Shown here: positions 38,181 through 45,664 of the stretch, piece after piece
Layout of the letters: each line of letters opens with the position of its first letter
Position numbering within the stretch: position 1 is the first letter of the stretch
Assembly (NCBI GenBank): GCA_944390885.1
Contig: CALXRP010000015.1
Location: forward strand, 1-48,125
Direction: 5' to 3'
Source: an uncultured Alphaproteobacteria bacterium
GTDB taxonomy: Bacteria; Pseudomonadota; Alphaproteobacteria; RF32; CAG-239
DNA length: 48,125 nucleotides
Made by a program: the position numbers and the translations under genes
The notes under the pieces: model-generated
Told to the model about the DNA's origin: nothing
Databases searched by the model: none
What the model saw: the letters and a program-made list of their open reading frames with translations, nothing else

Positions 38181-38663
38181 ATGAAACAGGGTATCATTCT
38201 GTACGGTTTCGCCCAAGGTTCTGTATATCAGGCCGCCGTATCAAAAATTGAAAATGATCGGGTATTTTTCAAAATAAAAAACATGTACGGAGAAACATTC
38301 TTGGCCGCCTACTTTGTTACCGGAGGCAACATGAATCTTCATCAGGTTTTTAAAAAAGGAAACATAACGGAAGTCACTGTTATTAGCCATTGCAATCCCA
38401 GAAAAACACACTACGGACTGCATCTTCTGGTTTCCCCCAAAATATTGCCGATTGACCGATACATTAACGCTCATGCCGTGGGCAGTATTGTAAAAGCAAC
38501 AATAGATTCTTTACAAGGATCTGTAATGAATCTGCGTTTGGCAGATAATGTCTATTGCTCTGCCAAACGTTGCAAAAAAGCACGAACCGGCACAGAAATT
38601 TGCTGCAAAATAGAACGGTATAATTCCCACAAACGGACAATATCCGTCAAAGTTTTGCAATAA
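38181..38663 (+). CDS. Hypothetical protein with S1/OB-like halves
   Basis: 160 aa, no signal peptide. The C-terminal half (about 98-160: GSIVKATIDSLQGSVMNLRL, then RTISVKVLQ) looks like a degenerate S1 RNA-binding fold, and the first half (about 12-90) may be a second copy. It is rich in Cys and basic residues. RNA binding is inference only. The ATG has no Shine-Dalgarno sequence. It lies on the opposite strand between nusG and rplK, which are adjacent in most bacteria, and ends in a terminator shared with nusG. Confidence 0.6.
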   Translation: MKQGIILYGFAQGSVYQAAVSKIENDRVFFKIKNMYGETFLAAYFVTGGNMNLHQVFKKGNITEVTVISHCNPRKTHYGLHLLVSPKILPIDRYINAHAVGSIVKATIDSLQGSVMNLRLADNVYCSAKRCKKARTGTEICCKIERYNSHKRTISVKVLQ

Positions 38664-38673
38664 ATAAACAAAT

Positions 38674-38710
38674 AAAAAAACATCCTCGGAATTTCCGAGG
38701 ATGTTTTTTT
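38674..38710. terminator. Bidirectional terminator between the S1-like gene and nusG
   Basis: AACATCCTCGGA pairs with TCCGAGGATGTT over 12 bp, with A and T tracts on both sides, between convergent genes. It separates secE-nusG from rplK, which are usually co-transcribed or adjacent. Confidence 0.92.
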
Positions 38711-38723
38711 ACATTCAACAAAA

Positions 38724-39257
38724 TTAAGAAACTTTCTCAACCTGTGAAAATTCCAATTCTACCGGCGTAGAACGTCCAAAAATGGAAACCGACACTTTCA
38801 GGCGGGATTTTTCCAGATCGACTTCCTCAACCAACCCGATGAAAGAAGCAAACGGACCGTCGCAAACCCGAATTTGTTCGCCGACTTCATAATCAACCAC
38901 CGTCTGCGGACGCTCAATGCCTTCCTGCATTTGGGTAATAATCCGTTGCGCCTCAGCCTCGGTAATCGGAAACGGCTTGTTTCTGCTGCCGAGAAAGTTT
39001 GTTACTTTCGGATTATTCTTAATCAGATGCCATGCATCATCGGTCATAATCATTTTAACCAGGATATATCCCGGAAAGAACTTGCGTTCGCTGCTGACCT
39101 TGGCGCCTTTTTTAACCTCGACAACCTCTTCGGTCGGCACCATAATATCCAAAATCTTATCGTCCATTTTTTTCAAAACGGCTTGTTCTTTAATCGATTC
39201 GGCCACTTTTTTCTCCGAACCGGAATGAACGTTTACAACATACCAGCGAGCATCCAT
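38724..39257 (-). CDS. nusG: Transcription termination/antitermination factor NusG
   Basis: 177 aa. The NGN domain ([19 protein letters not shown], then [11 protein letters not shown]) and the C-terminal KOW domain ([20 protein letters not shown]) are complete. NusG binds RNA polymerase and couples it to Rho or ribosomes. It starts 3 bp after secE with GGAG upstream, the conserved secE-nusG pair. Confidence 0.97.
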   Translation of the reverse strand: MDARWYVVNVHSGSEKKVAESIKEQAVLKKMDDKILDIMVPTEEVVEVKKGAKVSSERKFFPGYILVKMIMTDDAWHLIKNNPKVTNFLGSRNKPFPITEAEAQRIITQMQEGIERPQTVVDYEVGEQIRVCDGPFASFIGLVEEVDLEKSRLKVSVSIFGRSTPVELEFSQVEKVS

Positions 39258-39260
39258 ACC

Positions 39261-39458
39261 CTATTCTCCAATCATAAAAATCTTCTGCACGCCCCAGCCC
39301 AAAATCTGGTCAACGACAAAGAAAAAGGCAGCTGCGATTGCCACAATAACCAAAACCATAATCGAGGTTTGCACAACCTCTTTTTTTGTAGGCCAGGTTA
39401 CTTTTTTAACTTCCTGCTTCACCTGCCTGAAAAACTGTATCGGACTAACTTTTGCCAT
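39261..39458 (-). CDS. secE: Protein translocase subunit SecE
   Basis: 65 aa from the ATG at 39458 (MAKVSPIQFFRQVKQEVKKV). An ATG three codons earlier abuts the AGGTGG Shine-Dalgarno sequence and is unlikely. The short form has one membrane helix (about 33-55) and the conserved KVTWPTKKEV amphipathic segment. SecE is the clamp of the SecYEG channel. It is coupled to nusG. Confidence 0.95.
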   Translation of the reverse strand: MAKVSPIQFFRQVKQEVKKVTWPTKKEVVQTSIMVLVIVAIAAAFFFVVDQILGWGVQKIFMIGE

Positions 39459-39527
39459 GGAACCCATCCACCTATTTAAAATTAAAACACCTTATATCTG
39501 ACTTTTGCCAGACAAATCTGCCTGTTT

Positions 39528-39554
39528 TTTATATCATTAATCCCGCCTTGTCAA
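39528..39554 (-). promoter_or_regulatory. Candidate promoter of secE-nusG
   Basis: On the minus strand TTGACA (39554-39549) is followed by TATAAA at 15 bases or TAAAAA at 17 bases. It gives secE-nusG a promoter separate from tRNA-Trp, which is 2.3 kb upstream here. Confidence 0.45.
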
Positions 39555-39690
39555 TCTTAAATTCAAAATCGCCCCAATATTCATACGCTTTTTCTGCTCC
39601 CAATTTCCACCAGCAAACCTCATCCTCAGAACCAAATTTGAATCGTTTTAACAAAACAAAATTACCACTCTGAAAAACGGCCAATAAAAA
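39529..39690 (-). pseudogene. Possible remnant of a coding sequence upstream of secE
   Basis: An open frame on the minus strand encodes a stretch with protein-like composition (FKFGSEDEVCWWKLGAEKAY and onward to a stop at 39529). The only ATG upstream lies in a terminator hairpin, and the candidate secE promoter overlaps its end. It may be the 3' end of a broken accessory gene, or chance. Confidence 0.25.
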
Positions 39691-39720
39691 ACCGCCCTTT
39701 CGGACGGCTCTTTTTATTGC
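39682..39720 (-). terminator. Terminator with GAAA loop, copy 1 (after the 142-aa gene)
   Basis: In the minus sense the stem CCGTCC/GGGCGG with a GAAA tetraloop is followed by six T. It closes the accessory gene pair at 39754-40980. The same hairpin occurs at 41113-41133 and 41732-41775. Confidence 0.85.
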
Positions 39721-39753
39721 CAACACATTGGGCCACCCACAAATATCTGTCCC

Positions 39754-40182
39754 TTAGCCCACAAAAATAAATCCTTTTCTTTGTATAGGTTCCCATTCTT
39801 CACCTGGCTTTCCAATTTTAAGACCATTCCAAATTTCATATTTGCCTGAGCCAAAAAATTCTAAAGCCTTCTCGGAGACAATAGAAAGAACTTTTTCTGT
39901 TATACTCTCAATGGGTACAAATTCTAAAGTTTTATAAAAAACTATTCTACCCGGTTTAATATACCCTCTTGTCAGATTTTCAAATTCGTCAAAAGATATT
40001 CCGAAATCTTCTTGAAGATAAATTTTATGCTCCCTGACATCTTTAACATTTATTGCACATCTTCCATCATCAAGAAAAGCAAATGCAATACGGCTTTTAT
40101 GAAATTCATCAACCATTTTTTTCTCCTTAGGAGTTAATGCTATTTGCTTTCCGTTTATAATAGTTGTTTCGTTACAGGACAT
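39754..40182 (-). CDS. Hypothetical protein, second gene of an accessory pair
   Basis: 142 aa, soluble, no signal peptide and no recognised family. It begins three bases after the stop of the transglutaminase-like gene, so the two are almost certainly co-translated. AT content is clearly higher than in the neighbouring ribosomal genes. A role as partner, for example an immunity or chaperone-like protein, for the upstream gene is possible from the arrangement only. Confidence 0.7.
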   Translation of the reverse strand: MSCNETTIINGKQIALTPKEKKMVDEFHKSRIAFAFLDDGRCAINVKDVREHKIYLQEDFGISFDEFENLTRGYIKPGRIVFYKTLEFVPIESITEKVLSIVSEKALEFFGSGKYEIWNGLKIGKPGEEWEPIQRKGFIFVG

Positions 40183-40185
40183 ATT

Positions 40186-40980
40186 CTATAAGTTTCTTTC
40201 TTGTGAAATCGGTTGTTGAATATTATGTTTTGAAATAATAAACGATGGAAAAATATTAGCGCCATCTCCACAGCCATAATACCAACTTGTTTTTGTTAAT
40301 ATGTTTTTTGCCTCTAAAAATGCACAATTGCGCCTTACACTTTGTGTATGGATTTTATTCTCAAATTGTTGTTTTTGAGCCTGTGTTGCCTCTATTGATG
40401 ATATCCTGGGTAAGAACATTCCATTATAAGGAATGGGATTTGCAGGATCATAAAAATAATCATTTTTACCCGTTTTTATAGAAATAAAACTATGTGCTTC
40501 TCCAAAATTTTCTTCTAAAGAACGTAACAATTCACCACCAAAATATTTTGTTTCAAAACCACATTTTTGAAAATATGCCTGTGCTAAAATGGATATTTCA
40601 GCACATTGACAAACTCCATCTTCAAACGATTGAGATAGTTTTTTACTACCTTCTGTATCATAATATCCCTGTCTTTTTGATACATTTAAGGATAAATCAG
40701 GATACATTTTCCTTAAAACATTGTCAAAAGCATACATATGAGCAAATATTTTAACATCAAAATCTGGAGCAACGCCATTTAACCATTTTTTCATGCTTTC
40801 ATTATTCTCAATATTTATTGCATTTTTTTTAACTTTTTGAAAAAAAACTTCAAAACTATCAATATCAGCCGTAATCTCAAGATCTAGCTTACCAAAACAA
40901 GAACCTCCAATTAACACTTTATCATTGTTTTGAATATTAGATATACGACAATTTGTTTCATTTAGTTTTTCAAAATCCAT
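40186..40980 (-). CDS. Transglutaminase-like (papain-fold) protein
   Basis: 264 aa from the ATG at 40980, which has GAGGA 9 bases upstream (an ATG at 40995 has none). The candidate catalytic triad is Cys124 in DGVCQCAE, His163 in EAHSFISI and Asp178 in FYDPANP, the order and spacing of the transglutaminase-like superfamily. No signal peptide or membrane segment is seen. It could be a protease, peptide-processing enzyme or toxin-like effector. It lies with the 142-aa gene in a lower-GC cassette between tRNA-Trp and secE, suggesting acquisition. Confidence 0.65.
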   Translation of the reverse strand: MDFEKLNETNCRISNIQNNDKVLIGGSCFGKLDLEITADIDSFEVFFQKVKKNAINIENNESMKKWLNGVAPDFDVKIFAHMYAFDNVLRKMYPDLSLNVSKRQGYYDTEGSKKLSQSFEDGVCQCAEISILAQAYFQKCGFETKYFGGELLRSLEENFGEAHSFISIKTGKNDYFYDPANPIPYNGMFLPRISSIEATQAQKQQFENKIHTQSVRRNCAFLEAKNILTKTSWYYGCGDGANIFPSFIISKHNIQQPISQERNL

Positions 40981-41112
40981 AATATATTTCCTCATTCTTT
41001 TAATTTAGTATTAGTATATCATGATTTTTATTGAATGTAAAATCGTAACCAAAAAATGGCATATCAAATACTATCCATAATAATTAAGATAATCCTAACT
41101 TCATAAATGCAC

Positions 41113-41133
41113 AAAAACCGCCCTTTCGGACGG
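41113..41133 (-). terminator. Terminator with GAAA loop, copy 2
   Basis: Same stem and loop as copy 1, followed by five T in the minus sense. No minus-strand gene lies directly upstream; it may be a displaced copy of the tRNA-Trp trailer or stop transcripts coming from tRNA-Trp. The rest of the 288-bp gap 40981-41268 holds the promoter of the 90-aa gene and nothing else recognised. Confidence 0.7.
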
Positions 41134-41193
41134 CTTATCTTGAGTGGCAGGACTTATGAGATAATCCACGGACTTTTGTTTATCACAAAATTC

Positions 41194-41221
41194 TTTACAT
41201 TTCTTCCAAACCACTTATAAT
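41194..41221 (+). promoter_or_regulatory. Promoter of the 90-aa gene
   Basis: TTTACA (41194-41199) and a consensus TATAAT (41216-41221) are 16 bases apart, 47 bp before the ATG. Confidence 0.6.
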
Positions 41222-41268
41222 GCAACCACAAATAAAATTATGATGTTTAACTATTAAAATTTATATTT

Positions 41269-41541
41269 ATGAAAACTATCATTATTGACAATTTAACCCA
41301 AAATAAAACTTTCAAAATTAAAGCAAACAATGCAAGTGTTTCCTTTTCACAACAAAACCGGAAAATTCCTAAAAATGGAAATAAGCGAGCATTGTCGGCC
41401 GTATGGAAAATTAATCACCAAAAAGTATTAGAAATCATTTCCAATATTAAAGGAAGTTGGAAAGTTGCAGAAAATCGACGCCAATACACTTTTGCTCCGC
41501 AAGAACCATCCAATTACAAATTGATTGTTTATATCATTTAA
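41269..41541 (+). CDS. Small hypothetical protein
   Basis: 90 aa, basic, Asn- and Lys-rich, no signal or membrane segment, no family recognised. The ATG lacks a Shine-Dalgarno sequence; the leader (ACTATTAAAATTTATATTT) resembles that of the gene at 34282. It has its own consensus-like promoter and terminator and is transcribed against the surrounding genes. High AT content and location in the tRNA-Trp/secE gap suggest it is part of the accessory insertion. Confidence 0.55.
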   Translation: MKTIIIDNLTQNKTFKIKANNASVSFSQQNRKIPKNGNKRALSAVWKINHQKVLEIISNIKGSWKVAENRRQYTFAPQEPSNYKLIVYII

Positions 41542-41545
41542 TACC

Positions 41546-41586
41546 GCACTAAAAAAGGCCACCTTCACGGTGACCTTTTTTAGTGG
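41546..41586. terminator. Terminator after the 90-aa gene
   Basis: CACTAAAAAAGG with CACC pairs with GGTG and CCTTTTTTAGTG around a TTCAC loop. The symmetrical A/T tracts make it usable from both strands. Confidence 0.85.
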
Positions 41587-41731
41587 CATAGGCAGAAGGA
41601 TTGTCCGCGACATTGCATCCGCAATGCTTGTTCCTTCTCGCTCATTCGCTTATTGCTCACCGGCGCGCTCCCGCCCGCCTTTCGCTTTGGCGTCGAACCC
41701 TCTTGCCGGTTTCGAACCTTCACCTTTTGCT
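41587..41731 (-). other. GC-rich structured region downstream of tRNA-Trp
   Basis: This 145-bp stretch is much richer in GC than its surroundings. It contains two T-arm-like words (GGTTCGAAACC and GGGTTCGAC) and a hairpin GCATTGC/GCAATG in the tRNA sense. The frames open across it are not convincing genes. It may be a degenerate tRNA array, a repeat element or a structured trailer RNA. Confidence 0.35.
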
Positions 41732-41775
41732 CAATAACCAAAGAGCCGCCCTTTCGGACGGCTCTTTGGTTATTG
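41732..41775 (-). repeat. Long perfect hairpin in the tRNA-Trp trailer (GAAA loop, copy 3)
   Basis: AATAACCAAAGAGCCG pairs with CGGCTCTTTGGTTATT and continues into the same CC-GAAA-GG tip as the two terminators nearby. In the tRNA sense the hairpin begins within the encoded CCA end and is not followed by a T run, so it may guide 3' processing rather than terminate. Confidence 0.7.
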
Positions 41776-41849
41776 GCAGGGGCAGTAAGATTCGAACTCA
41801 CGACCCTCGGTTTTGGAGACCGATGCTCTACCAACTGAGCTATACCCCT
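41774..41849 (-). tRNA. trnW: tRNA-Trp (anticodon CCA)
   Basis: 76 nt with a complete cloverleaf: acceptor AGGGGTA/TGCCCCT, D arm GCTC/GAGC, anticodon stem around CTCCAAA (anticodon CCA), T arm GTGAG-TTCGAAT-CTTAC, discriminator G and an encoded CCA. In many bacteria it lies between tufB and secE. Here it keeps that relative order but has 6.2 kb of genes on the tuf side and 2.3 kb on the secE side. Confidence 0.97.
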
Positions 41850-41880
41850 ATCTATTCGGCCATTTCAGCCGGACTTTTCT

Positions 41881-41909
41881 TTCATACACAACAACGCACA
41901 AGAAATCAA
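41881..41909 (-). promoter_or_regulatory. Candidate promoter of tRNA-Trp
   Basis: On the minus strand TTGATT (41909-41904) and TATGAA (41886-41881) are 17 bases apart, about 32 bp before the mature tRNA 5' end, between recX and the tRNA. Confidence 0.45.
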
Positions 41910-41935
41910 GTACTTTTTTACATCTCGCACTATTT

Positions 41936-42487
41936 TTAACAATCTTCTTCCGGCCGATAATCCATCACTGCCGTAACCGTATCATAATCAAAACCGGCCC
42001 GGACCAAAACGCCCATATCCTTCTGCCGCATTTCTTTGCGCTCGGTCTCATCCTTACGAAACCCGGCAATTCTCTTTTTCTTTGCCAATTTTAATGCCGC
42101 ATCAAAAGCGCTGTATTCCTGTTCGGCAAAACATTGCTCGATAATATCTTCGCTCACACCTTTTTCTTTAAGTTTGCCGATAATATAGCGTTTGGCCTTG
42201 CCGGCAGCAATATAATCACGACAGCGGTTTTCAGCAAAACGCTTGTCATCCAGATACCCGTAACGCTCAAAATCCGAGATAATATTCTCCACCCAACCGA
42301 TTGCCTCCGTTTTATCATACTCGGGATTATAATAAGCATATTCGTTCACTCTTTTCATCAAAACCTGCCGCAAAGCCGCCTTTGTCGTATCAAACCGTTT
42401 CAGATAATAAAGCGCAATATTTTTCAGCCGCACTGGCGTAATTTTTTTAACGGTTTTGACCTTTTTTGTTTCTTCTGCCGCAAACAC
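41936..42487 (-). CDS. recX: Regulatory protein RecX
   Basis: 183 aa from a GTG at 42487 with GGAG 9 bases upstream. The three-helix repeats of RecX are visible, notably YLDDKRFAENRCRDYIAAGK with IIGKLKEKGVSEDIIEQ following. RecX modulates RecA filaments. recA is not in the window; recX is instead divergent from hslO (67 bp apart). A basic N-terminal extension (about 20 residues) precedes the conserved part. Confidence 0.88.
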   Translation of the reverse strand: MFAAEETKKVKTVKKITPVRLKNIALYYLKRFDTTKAALRQVLMKRVNEYAYYNPEYDKTEAIGWVENIISDFERYGYLDDKRFAENRCRDYIAAGKAKRYIIGKLKEKGVSEDIIEQCFAEQEYSAFDAALKLAKKKRIAGFRKDETERKEMRQKDMGVLVRAGFDYDTVTAVMDYRPEEDC

Positions 42488-42554
42488 TTGAAAATTCTCC
42501 GCCCATACATTATAAACTTATTAAACGGTTATAATTTAGCAAAGGAATAAGATT

Positions 42555-43472
42555 TTGCCTAACAATAATTTTGATAATTGTGTATCTTTTCACATTGATA
42601 ACGGCGCCTTTCGCGGGCGTCTGGTTCGTCTTGACAGCGTCATCAACACGATTTTGGAAAAACATAAATACCCGCTGCCGGTTTCTGCCGTCTTGGCCGA
42701 AAGTTCCGCTCTGGCTGTTTTGCTGGCGTCGGCGCTGAAATATGACGGACTGTTCACTTTGCAAATTCAGGGAAACGGCCCGGTATCCCTGGTTGTCGTC
42801 GATGTAACGTCCGACGGCAAAGTCCGTGCCTGCGCCCGCTTTGATGAAGAGCGCTTAAAAAAATCGCAGCGCTTACGCAAAACCGATGACCAAATAGAAC
42901 CCGCACCGCATTTTCTGGGCGAGGGTTTTCTGGCCTTTACCGTAGATCAGGGGACGGATACCGAACTCTATCAGGGAATTGTGGACCTGCAGGGAAAAAC
43001 GTTAAGCGAATGTGCCTTACGCTATTTTAAGCAGTCCGAGCAAATTGATACGGATTTGAAGCTGTTTTTCCACACCCCCGGACAAGAAGGCAAAGACTGG
43101 TACGCCGCCGGCATTATGATTCAAAAAATTCCGGAAATCGGAGGAAAGATTAAAGAAAACGAAGAAATCTCCGAAAGCTGGGACGAAGCCAAAATCTTTA
43201 TGGAAAGCCTGAAAGATGATGAAGTCTTCAATGCCGGCTTAACATCTGAAAACATTTTAACCCGGCTGTTTCACACACATTCTCTTGCAGTTACGGAAAG
43301 CAAAGCCTACCGTTTCGGCTGCCGCTGCTCACGAGAAAAACTGCGGGATACATTAGCATCTTTCAAACCGGAAGAAATCGATGCCATGTGTGAAAACGGC
43401 AAAATCTCAGCCACCTGCCATTTCTGCTCGGAAAATTATGTTTATGATCGGGCGGAGTTGCAAAAACAATAA
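42555..43472 (+). CDS. hslO: Redox-regulated chaperone Hsp33
   Basis: 305 aa from a TTG at 42555 with AAGGA 8 bases upstream. The N-terminal domain contains the conserved LQIQGNGPVSLVVVDV segment. The C-terminal zinc switch is intact as CRCS and CHFC about 30 residues apart, plus the conserved EEIDAMCENG between. Under oxidative stress the zinc is lost and the chaperone is activated. Confidence 0.95.
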   Translation: MPNNNFDNCVSFHIDNGAFRGRLVRLDSVINTILEKHKYPLPVSAVLAESSALAVLLASALKYDGLFTLQIQGNGPVSLVVVDVTSDGKVRACARFDEERLKKSQRLRKTDDQIEPAPHFLGEGFLAFTVDQGTDTELYQGIVDLQGKTLSECALRYFKQSEQIDTDLKLFFHTPGQEGKDWYAAGIMIQKIPEIGGKIKENEEISESWDEAKIFMESLKDDEVFNAGLTSENILTRLFHTHSLAVTESKAYRFGCRCSREKLRDTLASFKPEEIDAMCENGKISATCHFCSENYVYDRAELQKQ

Positions 43473-43525
43473 CTTCCCACCGAAAGGCAGCCTGGGAAAC
43501 TTAAGATTTTTTTAATGTATAATTG

Positions 43526-43557
43526 TTATAGTTACGCTAATCACGGTGTAACTATAA
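43526..43557. promoter_or_regulatory. Operator-like inverted repeat upstream of the lipoprotein gene
   Basis: TTATAGTTAC (43526-43535) and GTAACTATAA (43548-43557) form a perfect 10-bp inverted repeat with a 12-bp spacer, ending 19 bp before the ATG. The position fits either a repressor site or a 5'-UTR hairpin. Confidence 0.5.
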
Positions 43558-43576
43558 TTTTTACAGGCCTGTTAAA

Positions 43577-44188
43577 ATGATGAAATTAAAAAAAATACTC
43601 AGCGTTTTGGCTGTTGCTGCATTTATTACAAGCTGCGCAAACAACACTCCGGAAGTTGAAAGATATAATGCGCCGCGTTATGTAGATTCCGGCGTAATCG
43701 AACTCAAAGTCAACAAAGTAGACGTCATTTCAGAATTCCTTCCAAAGTTTGAACGCCCGCACGTTGAACAACTCTTTCCGATCTCTATCGAAAAAACGGC
43801 TCGGCTTTGGGCTAAAGACCGTCTGGACGCCGTTGACTATTCAAGCAACAAAATCGCCTCTTTCATCATCAAAGACGCCAGCGTTACCGAAGAAGTTGTA
43901 GAGTCCGGACAGCTGTTTTACAAAGACAACCTGGTCTATAAAGCCAACTTAAACGTCGTCTTAAAAATCTCGGATGAACTCGGAACCAATTCCGCTCAAA
44001 CAGAAATCGTTGCTTGGCGTGAACTTGAAATCCCGGCAGATACCGACATCATCGAAAAAGAAAAATACTGGAATAATATGGTACAAAAACTCTTCGATGA
44101 ATTTAACGTCAAAATGGAAGAAAACATTCACAAATACTTAAATATGTATGTAGCAAACAACACCTACATTCATACTTATGACAATTAA
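43577..44188 (+). CDS. Putative lipoprotein
   Basis: 203 aa with a lipoprotein signal peptide: basic MMKLKK, hydrophobic LSVLAVAAF and a lipobox ITSC with Cys20. The mature part (about 183 residues) is a soluble alpha/beta domain with no recognised motif. It would be processed by Lgt, Lsp and Lnt (lnt is at 19243-20823). Similar small lipoproteins are common in Alphaproteobacteria. Its stop overlaps the stop of the convergent apaG. Confidence 0.8.
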   Translation: MMKLKKILSVLAVAAFITSCANNTPEVERYNAPRYVDSGVIELKVNKVDVISEFLPKFERPHVEQLFPISIEKTARLWAKDRLDAVDYSSNKIASFIIKDASVTEEVVESGQLFYKDNLVYKANLNVVLKISDELGTNSAQTEIVAWRELEIPADTDIIEKEKYWNNMVQKLFDEFNVKMEENIHKYLNMYVANNTYIHTYDN

Positions 44189-44601
44189 TGTATAAACATC
44201 TGTTTCTGCTTATCGGCTGAAAGGAAAAAGGTCGGGATTTTTACTTCTTTGGCAAAATCCTGGCCTTCTGTTTTAATCCGGCAGCTGCCGTAAAAAACCG
44301 CATTTGCCGCTGCCACCGGTGCCGTACTGGTATATTCAAAACACTCCCCCGGCTCCAACTCTGGAATTTCTCCCTTAAACCCGCAAGTGTCATCAGAAAT
44401 AGAATTACCTCTGTCATCGGTAATTTTCCAGTTTTTTCCGAGCAGACTGATCTTTCGGGAGGAATTGTTTTCAATACACAAATAATAGCCCCAAAGAAAA
44501 CATTTCTCACTTCTGTTTTGCTTCTCATCAATCAACACCGGGCAAGCCGAAACAAGAATATCGTCAGTCTGGCTGAATAAAAACTCACTCTCATTGAACA
44601 T
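44185..44601 (-). CDS. apaG: ApaG domain protein
   Basis: 138 aa. The ApaG fold signature is clear: WGYYLCIENNSSRKISLLGK, WKITDDRG, then PELEPGECFEYTSTAP and IPTFFLS. The family has a fibronectin-III-like fold; its function is not settled, though the E. coli gene lies in the apaH operon. The start has little Shine-Dalgarno sequence. It overlaps the convergent lipoprotein gene by 4 bp. Confidence 0.9.
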   Translation of the reverse strand: MFNESEFLFSQTDDILVSACPVLIDEKQNRSEKCFLWGYYLCIENNSSRKISLLGKNWKITDDRGNSISDDTCGFKGEIPELEPGECFEYTSTAPVAAANAVFYGSCRIKTEGQDFAKEVKIPTFFLSADKQKQMFIH

Positions 44602-44833
44602 TTAGGCACACTTTCGCAATTCGTTAATGATTAGTTAATTTTTATTGAAGCTTTTTAAGATTCGCAACAACCGTATACGTCCGACTCGCAACTTATTCAC
44701 AAAAATTTCGCATCCAAATTTTATAAATCGGTTATCCCCAAAAAAGATTCCGATTCCCTTGTCAAAAAAACATTCAGGCCCGTTTCATATATGCTTCGAT
44801 TCTATACATTTTCAGCCGTCAAATTCAAGCCAC

Positions 44834-44861
44834 AAAAAAAGCCCCGCAAAAACGGAGCTTT
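44834..44861 (-). terminator. Terminator after carD
   Basis: In the carD sense AAAGCTCCG pairs with GCGGGGCTTT and is followed by seven T, 20 bp after the stop codon. The remaining 230 bp up to apaG holds no recognisable gene. Confidence 0.85.
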
Positions 44862-44881
44862 CCAATAATAAAAATATCAGA

Positions 44882-45388
44882 TTACTTTGCTAAAATTTCC
44901 AAGAGCTTTTTCGTAGCATCCGCTGATGAAATATTCTGACAAACAGCATATTCATTAGCCAACCGATCAAGAGCCTGCTCATAAATCTGGCGCTCGCTAT
45001 AAGATTGTTCGGCCAAATTTTCGCTGCGGTACAAATCACGAATTACCTCTGCAACCGCAACCGGATTTCCGGAATTAATTTTATTTTCATATTCCTGTGC
45101 TCGGCGCGACCACATAACTTTCTTCACTCTGGCCTTGCCTTTCAAAACACCCAAAGCCTCGTCCATTGTATCCGACGCGGAAATTCTTCGCAAACCCGTT
45201 GTTTCAGCCTTTGCCATCGGAATGCGCAAAGTCATCTTATCTTTATCAAAATTCACAACAATAAGTTCCAATTCGCTCCCGGCAATTTTTTGCTTCGTAA
45301 TATCGGCCACCTTACCGACACCATGGGCAGGATAGACCACAAAGTCACCGGAATTAAACGCAATTTTTGAAGAAATCTTTTTATTCAT
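44882..45388 (-). CDS. carD: CarD family transcriptional regulator
   Basis: 168 aa from the ATG at 45388, preceded by AGGAACAGG. The N-terminal RNA-polymerase-interaction domain (SGDFVVYPAHGVGKVADI) and the helical C-terminal domain with the conserved Trp (VMWSRRAQEYENKI) are typical. CarD binds the RNA polymerase beta lobe and stabilises open complexes, notably at rRNA and ribosomal promoters; in Alphaproteobacteria it is widespread. Its location in the broken translation cluster may be chance. Confidence 0.93.
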   Translation of the reverse strand: MNKKISSKIAFNSGDFVVYPAHGVGKVADITKQKIAGSELELIVVNFDKDKMTLRIPMAKAETTGLRRISASDTMDEALGVLKGKARVKKVMWSRRAQEYENKINSGNPVAVAEVIRDLYRSENLAEQSYSERQIYEQALDRLANEYAVCQNISSADATKKLLEILAK

Positions 45389-45664
45389 CACCTGTTCCTA
45401 TTATCTAAAACGAATTGATTAAAACGGAAGTTTTCCCTTAAAGACAGAGCTAACATACCACAAAAAAGGATTTAAATCCAGTCCTATTTTAAACTTTTTT
45501 TGACAAAATAATTTTTCATAAAACTAACTGTCTGGATTTTTGACTTTTTTAATTTTGTTTTGACACATATTCCGGCTATTTTTATTTTCCTTCAGCCTTA
45601 GTCCCGCGCTATTTTCTCTCCTTCATTTCCTAGCCAAAATCCTCCCCCTATTTTTCACAAAGTA

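Noticed and set aside
41580..41939. Frames overlapping tRNA-Trp and its trailer on both strands
   Set aside because: They translate a tRNA and a structured GC-rich region; the sequences encoded are the well-known type of spurious tRNA-overlapping products.
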